DNA of 64,000 nt from Halopseudomonas pachastrellae. GTDB taxonomy: Bacteria > Pseudomonadota > Gammaproteobacteria > Pseudomonadales > Pseudomonadaceae. Position 1 is the stretch's first letter. The number at the start of each line of letters is the position of its first letter. This document shows positions 57,810-64,000 of this stretch, piece by piece. Location: assembly GCF_900114765.1 (NCBI RefSeq), contig NZ_FOUD01000006.1:124001-188000 (forward strand). The letters are read 5' to 3'. Position numbers and translations under genes: made by a program. A model generated the notes under the pieces. That model ran no database searches and was not told the origin of the DNA. It saw only the letters and a program-made list of their open reading frames with translations.

Positions 57810-58441
57810 GTCTTGCGCAGGTGAGGGCTGTTGCGCAGCATGTCCAGCAAGGTTGCGGCAACCTCATGGGCGCGCTCGACCAGGCTCAGGCGCGCTGGGT
57901 GCATCAGCCACTGATGCAGCACGCCGTAGATGAAGCCGTGCGCGCAGAACAGCGCCAGCTCCAGATCAAGGTCGGGCGGTAGCTCGCCAGAGGCGATGGC
58001 CAGCTGCAGGGTATTGCGCAGGTTGTCGTCGTGGTGCTGGCTCATTCGTTGCAGGTGGCTCTGCTGTCCGCAGGGCTCCTCAATATAGTCGCACTTGAGT
58101 AGCAGGATTTCGTTGATCCGCCTTGCGGACGGATCTGCCTCCAGCCGCTGGAGCACGGTGATCAGCAGTTTGCTGAAACGTTCGAGCGGGTCGCTGGCGC
58201 TGGCATCCTGGCTTTTCTGGCTGAGCTCTTCGAGTGGCATCTGAATGCGCTGAAAAAGGGCATCCAGCAGGTCAGCCTTGTCATGAAAGTGCCAGTAGAT
58301 AGCGCCCCTGGTTACACCTGCTGCCTGGGCAATGTCGCTCAGAGAGGTGCGCGAGACGCCCTTGGCATGAAAGCACTGCTCGGCAGCGTCGAGGATGCTT
58401 TCACGGGTTTCAAAGGCTTCTTCTTTGGTGCGTCTTACCAT
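57782..58441 (-). CDS. ttgR: TetR-family repressor of the RND efflux operon (TtgR-like)
   Basis: The 219-residue protein has an N-terminal TetR DNA-binding domain (MVRRTKEEAFETRESILDAA, then SLSDIAQAAGVTRGAIYWHF) and a C-terminal ligand domain of the AcrR/TtgR type. The ATG at 58441 gives the N terminus typical of that group; a frame open further upstream is not conserved. It is divergent from ttgA and faces an operator that closely resembles the P. putida TtgR site. It should repress the pump until aromatic or antibiotic ligands bind. Confidence 0.87.
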   Translation of the reverse strand: MVRRTKEEAFETRESILDAAEQCFHAKGVSRTSLSDIAQAAGVTRGAIYWHFHDKADLLDALFQRIQMPLEELSQKSQDASASDPLERFSKLLITVLQRLEADPSARRINEILLLKCDYIEEPCGQQSHLQRMSQHHDDNLRNTLQLAIASGELPPDLDLELALFCAHGFIYGVLHQWLMHPARLSLVERAHEVAATLLDMLRNSPHLRKTQSDSQSAQ

Positions 58442-58518
58442 GGCGAATCTCGCAGGGTGGGAGGCCTTTGCCGGCCGGCCCGGGGTCAAGTTGTGAGCTA
58501 ATGTTAGCGTAGGGTCAA

Positions 58519-58553
58519 ATTGATTTACAAACAGGTGTGAATGTAATTATATT
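58519..58553. promoter_or_regulatory. ttgABC promoter overlapped by a TtgR-type operator
   Basis: TTTACA (58524-58529) and TATATT (58548-58553), 18 bases apart, form the pump promoter. The operator TTTACA-N11-ATGTAA (58524-58546) covers the -35 and spacer. The sequence closely matches the TtgR operator as I recall it (TTTACAAACAACC-ATGAATGTAA). Confidence 0.75.
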
Positions 58554-58640
58554 GTGCGCCAATCACTCGTGCCTCTGCATGGTTCCCGAGGGGCATATGA
58601 AAACAGTCAGTCATAACCGGTTTCCCCACGAGGTCTCTCC

Positions 58641-59771
58641 ATGCCGATGAAGCCCGCGCGCGTCGCGCTGCTCCCGCTCCTTGTCTCCACCCTGCTGCTC
58701 AGTGCCTGTCAGGAGTCGGAGCAGCAGGCCGAGCAGCAACAGCAGCAACAGCAAACTCCGACCGTGGGCGTGGTGACGCTCAAGGCCGAGCATTTTTTGC
58801 TGACCAACGACCTGCCCGGCCGCACTGCGGCCTACCGGATTGCCGAAGTGCGTCCGCAGGTCAACGGCATCCTGGAGAAGCGCCTGTTTGAGGAGGGCGC
58901 AGAAGTCGAAGAAGGGCAGCAGCTCTACCAGATTGATGACGATGTCTATCAGGCTGCTCTCAAGAGCGCAGAGGCGAGCAGCATTTCCACGCGCTCTCTG
59001 GCAGAGCGCTACGGCATCCTGGTCAAGGAAAACGCTGTCAGTCAGCAGGAATACGACGAGGCTCGCGCCGCAGGCCTGCAGGCTCAGGCAGCGTTGGATG
59101 AGGCGCGCATCAATGTGCGTTACACCAAGGTGCTGGCACCGATCAGCGGCCGCATTGGCCGGTCTGCCGTCAGTGAGGGGGCCTTGGTCACCAGCGGTCA
59201 GAGCCAGCAGTTGGCGACCATTCAACAGCTTGACCCCATCTACGTCGATATCACCCAGTCCTCGCGCGAAATGTTGAACCTGCGCCGCGACCTGGAGGCC
59301 GGACGTTTGCAGAAAGCCGGTGACAACGCCGCCGCCGTGACCCTGACGCTGGAAGACGGAAGCACCTACGGCGAGCAGGGCAAATTGGAGTTCTCCGAAG
59401 TCAGCGTGGACGAGGGCACCGGTTCGGTGATCCTGCGTGCGGTGTTCCCTAACCCGGATCGGCTGTTGTTGCCGGGCATGTTTGTGCATGCTGAGCTGGT
59501 GGCTGGTACCAAGAGCGATGCGATCTTGGCGCCGCAGCAGGGCATTACCCGCACGCCGCGGGGCAACGCCACGGCGATGGTGGTCAACGACGAAAACAAG
59601 GTCGAGAGCCGTGATGTTGTGACCGAGCGCACCGTCGGCAATCGCTGGCTGATCAGCTCCGGTCTGAACGAAGGCGACCGTCTGATCACTGAGGGCCTGC
59701 AATACATCCGCCCGGGTGCCAGCGTCAATGTTGAGCCGGCCGGCAATGTCGACGAGCCCGCTGCCCAGTAA
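58641..59771 (+). CDS. ttgA: RND efflux periplasmic adaptor (TtgA/MexA type)
   Basis: This is the membrane-fusion protein linking the inner-membrane pump to the outer-membrane channel. The 376-residue lipoprotein has lipobox LLSAC with Cys23, followed by a poly-Gln run ([11 protein letters not shown]). Then come the lipoyl half-motifs ([21 protein letters not shown] read in two parts near 72-92), an alpha-hairpin (about 105-155), [19 protein letters not shown] near 170 and [15 protein letters not shown] near 245, all close to MexA. GAGG lies 7 bases before ATG. It is first of three pump genes. Confidence 0.94.
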   Translation: MPMKPARVALLPLLVSTLLLSACQESEQQAEQQQQQQQTPTVGVVTLKAEHFLLTNDLPGRTAAYRIAEVRPQVNGILEKRLFEEGAEVEEGQQLYQIDDDVYQAALKSAEASSISTRSLAERYGILVKENAVSQQEYDEARAAGLQAQAALDEARINVRYTKVLAPISGRIGRSAVSEGALVTSGQSQQLATIQQLDPIYVDITQSSREMLNLRRDLEAGRLQKAGDNAAAVTLTLEDGSTYGEQGKLEFSEVSVDEGTGSVILRAVFPNPDRLLLPGMFVHAELVAGTKSDAILAPQQGITRTPRGNATAMVVNDENKVESRDVVTERTVGNRWLISSGLNEGDRLITEGLQYIRPGASVNVEPAGNVDEPAAQ

Positions 59772-59782
59772 GGAATTATATT

Positions 59783-62700
59783 ATGTCGCGCTTTTTTATC
59801 GACCGGCCGATCTTCGCCTGGGTGATCGCGCTGGTCATCATGCTGGCGGGTGGCCTGGCCATTCTCAAACTTCCGATCAACCAGTATCCCAGCATCGCGC
59901 CGCCTGCCGTTGGCATCTCGGTTTCTTACCCGGGGGCTTCTGCGCAGACGGTGCAGGACACCGTGGTGCAGGTTATCGAGCAGCAGCTCAACGGTATTGA
60001 TGGGTTGCGGTATATCTCATCGGAGAGTAACTCCGATGGCAGCATGTCCATTACCGTTACCTTTGATCAGGGTATTGATCCGGATATTGCGCAGGTTCAG
60101 GTGCAGAACAAGCTGCAGCTGGCTACGCCGCTGTTGCCGCAAGAGGTGCAGCAACAGGGTATCCGCGTGACCAAGGCGGTGCGCAACTTCCTGATGGTTA
60201 TTGGTGTGGTATCCGAAGACGGCAGCATGGACCGCTTCGACCTGGCCGATTACATCGTATCCAACATCCAGGATCCGATTTCGCGGACTCAAGGCGTTGG
60301 TGACTTTCAGGTCTTTGGCGCGCCCTACGCAATGCGCATCTGGCTGGATCCGGCCAAGCTGAACAGTTTCAAGCTGACCCCCGGCGACATCAGCGCCGCC
60401 ATTCAGGCGCAGAACGTTCAGGTATCTGCCGGTCAATTTGGTGGCTTGCCGGCAGTACCCGGCCAGCAGCTCAACGCAACCATCCTCAGCAAGACCCGCT
60501 TGCAGACTCCCGAGCAGTTTCGCGACATTCTGCTGAAGGTGCAGGCCGACGGCTCCCAGGTCCGCCTGGGTGACGTCGCTCAGGTCGAGCTGGGCGCGCA
60601 GGACGCCAGCATCTCTGCCCTGTATAACGGCATGCCGGCATCGGGCATGGCGATCAAGCTGGCGACGGGCGCCAACGCACTGGACACCGCGCGCGGTGTG
60701 CGTGAAACCATTGCCGAGCTGGAACCCTTCTTCCCCGAGGGGATGAAGGTGGTTTTCCCCTACGACACCTCACCGGTGGTGTCCGAGTCCATCATGGGCG
60801 TGGTGCACACTCTGTTTGAAGCGGTGGTACTGGTCTTTCTGGTGATGTACCTGTTCCTGCAGAACTTCCGTGCCACGCTGATTCCGACCCTGGCCGTGCC
60901 GGTGGTCCTGCTGGGCACCTTTGGCCTGCTGTCGGCCTTTGGCTTCAGCATCAACATTCTGACCATGTTTGCCATGGTGCTGGCCATCGGGCTGTTGGTG
61001 GACGACGCCATCGTTGTGGTCGAGAACGTCGAGCGGGTAATGGCCGAAGAGGGCCTGTCTCCGCTGGAGGCCACGCGTCGCTCCATGGGCCAGATTCAGG
61101 GGGCGTTGGTGGGCATCGGTCTGGTGCTTTCGGCGGTGTTCCTGCCGATGGCCTTCTTTGGTGGTTCGACCGGGGTCATCTACCGGCAGTTCTCCATTAC
61201 CATCGCCTCGGCCATGTTGTTGTCGGTGCTGGTAGCATTGATCTTCACGCCGGCGCTCTGTGCCACCATTCTCAAGCCGATTGAGAAGGGCCACACCCAC
61301 GAGAAGCGCGGCTTCTTCGGCTGGTTCAACCGCACCTTTGATCGTGGGGTGAAGCGTTACGAAAGCAGCGTCGCTTCCATTCTGCAGCGCAAAGCGCCTT
61401 ATCTGCTGCTCTACGTGGTGATTGTTGGCTTGATGGCCTTCCTGTTTACCCGCCTGCCCACCTCCTTCCTGCCAGATGAAGACCAGGGTGTGTTGTACGT
61501 GCAGGTGCAGGCGCCGGTTGGCTCGAGTGCTGAGCGTACTCAGCAGACGGTTGATGCCATGCGTACCTACCTGCTGGAGGAGGAATCCGACACGGTCAGT
61601 TCGGTATTTACGGTCACCGGTTTCAACTTTGCTGGCCGTGGTCAGAGTGCGGGTCTGGCGTTCGTCGGCCTGAAGCCATGGGAAGAGCGCCAGGCGCCTG
61701 AGCTAAGTGTGCTTGCCCTGCAACAGCGGGCGCAACAGCACTTCGCCGGCTTCCTTGATGCGATGGTGTTCGCCTTTGCCCCGCCAGCCGTGATGGAGCT
61801 GGGAACCGCATCCGGGTTCAACGTCTATCTGCAGGATAATGCCGGGGTTGGTCATGATGTGCTGATGCAGGCGCGCAATCAGTTGCTCGGTATGTCTGCG
61901 CAAAGCGACATCCTGGCCAACGTGCGCCCCAACGGCCAGGATGACCAGCCGCAGTTCCAGCTGCTGGTTGACGATGAAAAGGCCAGTGCACTTGGGCTGT
62001 CGCTGAGCGACATCAATCAGACGCTGTCGATTGCCTGGGGCTCAAGCTACGTCAATGATTTCATCGATCGTGGTCGAGTGAAGAAGGTCTATATGCAAGG
62101 GCAGGCCGAATCGCGGATGAACCCCGAGGACCTGCAGAAGTGGTACGTGCGTAATAGCAGCGGCGAGATGGTGCCGTTCAGCGCCTTTGCAACCGGCGAG
62201 TGGGTTTACGGCTCACCCAAGCTGTCGCGCTACAACGGGGTGCCGGCGATGGAGATCCAGGGCGAACCGGCGCCGGGCTATAGCACCGGTGACGCCATGG
62301 CCGAGATCGAGAAGCTGGCGCAGCAACTGCCTAAAGGCATTGGTATCTCCTGGACCGGGCTGTCCTACGAGGAGCGCTTGTCAGGAGACCAGGCGCCCGC
62401 GCTGTATGCCCTGTCGTTGATCGTGGTCTTCCTCTGTCTGGCGGCGCTGTACGAGAGCTGGTCTATCCCGATGGCGGTGATGCTCGTTGTACCACTGGGT
62501 GTGATTGGTGCGCTGCTGGCGACCCTGGGGCGTGGTCTGTCCAATGACGTGTTCTTCCAGGTGGGGCTGTTGACAACGATCGGCCTGACGGCGAAGAACG
62601 CGATTTTGATCGTAGAGTTCGCCAAGGACCTGCACGAGGAGGGGATGGGCATCGTCGAGGCGGCGGTGGAAGCCTGCCGTCTGCGTCTGCGCCCGATCAT

Positions 62701-62920
62701 CATGACCTCGCTGGCCTTTACCCTGGGCGTTGTGCCGCTGGCGCTGGCGTCCGGCGCTGGCGCGGGTAGCTCGCACGCCATTGGTACCGGCGTTATCGGC
62801 GGTATGTTGAGCGCCACGGTGCTGGCGATATTCTGGGTGCCACTGTTCTACGTATTGGTGACCACCCTGTTTACCGAGCGCAAAGGCGCGAAAGCAAAGT
62901 CGACGGAGGACGTACAGTGA
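59783..62920 (+). CDS. ttgB: RND efflux pump inner-membrane transporter (TtgB/MexB type)
   Basis: The 1,045-residue proton-driven exporter of the HAE1 family has 12 membrane helices and two large periplasmic loops, full length. The proton-relay acids are in [20 protein letters not shown] near residue 405, and the helix 10 Lys in [16 protein letters not shown] near 938. The sequence starts [17 protein letters not shown], the family N terminus. AAGGA lies 8 bases before the ATG. Substrates are probably multiple drugs and solvents by family. Its stop overlaps the next start. Confidence 0.95.
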   Translation: MSRFFIDRPIFAWVIALVIMLAGGLAILKLPINQYPSIAPPAVGISVSYPGASAQTVQDTVVQVIEQQLNGIDGLRYISSESNSDGSMSITVTFDQGIDPDIAQVQVQNKLQLATPLLPQEVQQQGIRVTKAVRNFLMVIGVVSEDGSMDRFDLADYIVSNIQDPISRTQGVGDFQVFGAPYAMRIWLDPAKLNSFKLTPGDISAAIQAQNVQVSAGQFGGLPAVPGQQLNATILSKTRLQTPEQFRDILLKVQADGSQVRLGDVAQVELGAQDASISALYNGMPASGMAIKLATGANALDTARGVRETIAELEPFFPEGMKVVFPYDTSPVVSESIMGVVHTLFEAVVLVFLVMYLFLQNFRATLIPTLAVPVVLLGTFGLLSAFGFSINILTMFAMVLAIGLLVDDAIVVVENVERVMAEEGLSPLEATRRSMGQIQGALVGIGLVLSAVFLPMAFFGGSTGVIYRQFSITIASAMLLSVLVALIFTPALCATILKPIEKGHTHEKRGFFGWFNRTFDRGVKRYESSVASILQRKAPYLLLYVVIVGLMAFLFTRLPTSFLPDEDQGVLYVQVQAPVGSSAERTQQTVDAMRTYLLEEESDTVSSVFTVTGFNFAGRGQSAGLAFVGLKPWEERQAPELSVLALQQRAQQHFAGFLDAMVFAFAPPAVMELGTASGFNVYLQDNAGVGHDVLMQARNQLLGMSAQSDILANVRPNGQDDQPQFQLLVDDEKASALGLSLSDINQTLSIAWGSSYVNDFIDRGRVKKVYMQGQAESRMNPEDLQKWYVRNSSGEMVPFSAFATGEWVYGSPKLSRYNGVPAMEIQGEPAPGYSTGDAMAEIEKLAQQLPKGIGISWTGLSYEERLSGDQAPALYALSLIVVFLCLAALYESWSIPMAVMLVVPLGVIGALLATLGRGLSNDVFFQVGLLTTIGLTAKNAILIVEFAKDLHEEGMGIVEAAVEACRLRLRPIIMTSLAFTLGVVPLALASGAGAGSSHAIGTGVIGGMLSATVLAIFWVPLFYVLVTTLFTERKGAKAKSTEDVQ

Positions 62921-64000
62921 AAAGCAGCGTATTGAGCCTGGCGGTACTGGCAGCGCTTAGCGGCTGCTCGCTGATCCCCGAGTACGAGCGCCCTGTGGCG
63001 CCGGTGCCTGCCAACTGGACTGAGGGTGTCGAGAGCAACCTGCAGGAAACCCAGGTGATCAGCTGGCGCAGCTTCTTCAAGGACCCGGAGCTGCAGCGCC
63101 TGATTGGCCTGGCCCTGGAGAACAACCGCGATCTGCGTGTGGCAGCGTTGAACGTGGAGGCCAACCGGGCGCTGTATGACATTCAGGGCGCCGAGCTGTA
63201 TCCGCAGGTGGATGTCAACGGTAACGGCACCCGCACCCGGATGCCGGCCGACCTGTCCAACAGCGGCGACAGCATGATTACCAGCCAGTACACCGCGACC
63301 CTCGGCTTGTCCTGGGAGCTGGACCTGTTTGGCCGTATTCGCAGCCTGCGTGAGCAGGCGCTGCAGGATTTTCTCGCCAGTGACGAGGCCCGTCGTGGGG
63401 TGCAGATCAGTCTGGTGGCCGATGTGGCCAGCACCTATCTGACGCTGCAGGCGGACCAGGCCCTGTTGGACATGACGGCAGACACCCTGAAAACCTACGA
63501 AGAAAGTTACGCGCTGACCAAGCGCAGTAACGAAGTGGGTGTGGCCTCCAGTCTGGAGCTGGCCCAGGCCCGCACGGCGGTTGAGTCTGCCCGGGCGAGT
63601 CTGGCGCGTTACCGTCGTCAGGTGGCTCAGGACCGCAATGCGCTGACGGTTCTGGTCGGTCAGCCCTGGTCGGCAACAGCCGGCAACCCGATGTTGTTGG
63701 ATGAGGACGTGCTGGCCGACCTGCCTGTCGGGCTGTCTTCCGAGGTGCTGTATCAGCGCCCGGACGTGCTGCAGGCCGAGCACCAGTTGCTTGGCGTGAA
63801 CGCCAGTATCGGCGCGGCCAAGGCCGCCTTCTTCCCCAGCATCAGCCTCACTGGTGCGGCCGGCAGTGCCAGCAGTGACCTCGACAACCTGTTCGGCAGC
63901 GGCTCGGAGTACTGGACTTTCTCGCCCAGCATCAGCGTGCCGATCTTCCGTGCTGGCGCACTTAAGGCGAGTCTGGACTATGCCGAGATCAGCCGTAATC
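62917..64000 (+). CDS. ttgC: RND efflux outer-membrane channel lipoprotein (TtgC/OprM type), 3' end missing
   Basis: From the GTG at 62917 (GGAGG about 7 bases upstream) the frame stays open to the window end, giving 361 residues of an expected 470-490. A lipoprotein signal with LSGCS is at residues 14-18. The TolC-like repeat appears with [23 protein letters not shown] text (about 68-85), [20 protein letters not shown] near 128, [21 protein letters not shown] near 205 and [16 protein letters not shown] near 303. The start overlaps the ttgB stop by 4 bases (GTGA). Confidence 0.93.
   Translation, partial: MKSSVLSLAVLAALSGCSLIPEYERPVAPVPANWTEGVESNLQETQVISWRSFFKDPELQRLIGLALENNRDLRVAALNVEANRALYDIQGAELYPQVDVNGNGTRTRMPADLSNSGDSMITSQYTATLGLSWELDLFGRIRSLREQALQDFLASDEARRGVQISLVADVASTYLTLQADQALLDMTADTLKTYEESYALTKRSNEVGVASSLELAQARTAVESARASLARYRRQVAQDRNALTVLVGQPWSATAGNPMLLDEDVLADLPVGLSSEVLYQRPDVLQAEHQLLGVNASIGAAKAAFFPSISLTGAAGSASSDLDNLFGSGSEYWTFSPSISVPIFRAGALKASLDYAEISRN

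Overview
This window is a chromosomal segment of a gammaproteobacterium of the Pseudomonas lineage (GC roughly 60%). The evidence is gene order and protein similarity: carB-greA-(DUF4149)-yhbY/rlmE-ftsH-folP-glmM-tpiA-secG-tRNA-Leu-tRNA-fMet-rimP-nusA-infB-rbfA-truB-rpsO-pnp, later acs, panC-panB, folK-pcnB, crcZ, cbrB-cbrA-cbrX, gluQ, dksA, follows the known P. aeruginosa order. A TtgR-type operator in front of an RND pump supports the same assignment. The accessory content and the loss of pgi/panD between acs and panC suggest a relative outside the classical species, possibly a Halopseudomonas-like lineage; that is inference.

Layout. 1-18935: housekeeping block for pyrimidine and folate synthesis, transcript cleavage, rRNA methylation, protein quality control, wall precursor and triose metabolism, protein export, two tRNAs and the nusA-infB-pnp translation/RNA-decay cluster, closed by a terminator shared with a convergent catalase. 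18951-37371: an accessory stretch of short transcription units, with catalase, two tiny secreted proteins, a LysR regulator, a MarR regulator plus siderophore-interacting reductase with a striking double-palindrome operator, an AhpD-like protein, an AraC remnant, thpR, an amber-interrupted cupin gene, rsuA, a sterol-desaturase-type membrane oxygenase with a divergent AraC regulator, an orphan CHASE histidine kinase, small enzymes, a MOSC protein, and a thiolase/FadB-like pair with decayed catalytic motifs, followed by a normal acetyl-CoA acetyltransferase. 37489-50428: carbon-control block containing acs, panCB, folK, pcnB, the sRNA CrcZ, the CbrAB two-component system with CbrX, gluQ and dksA. 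50648-52867: an aminotransferase, sfsA and a Rieske protein. 52987-57809: a Fur-box-headed heme uptake operon (hmuSTUV plus a ChaN lipoprotein) without a receptor gene. 57782-64000: a TetR regulator divergent from an RND efflux operon (ttgABC type), the last gene cut by the window end.

How it works together: CbrA senses nutrient state and phosphorylates CbrB. CbrB binds the TGTTACC/GGTAACA cluster downstream of its own gene and activates the sigma-54 promoter of CrcZ. CrcZ carries six A-rich Hfq/Crc binding clusters. The acs mRNA in the same window has one such motif directly against its ribosome binding site, so sensor, decoy RNA and a probable target lie within about 9 kb. The most unusual items are the catalytically decayed thiolase/FadB-like pair, a 119-bp element with 32-bp imperfect terminal inverted repeats between acs and panC, the pair of very small exported proteins, and the single amber codon in the cupin gene.
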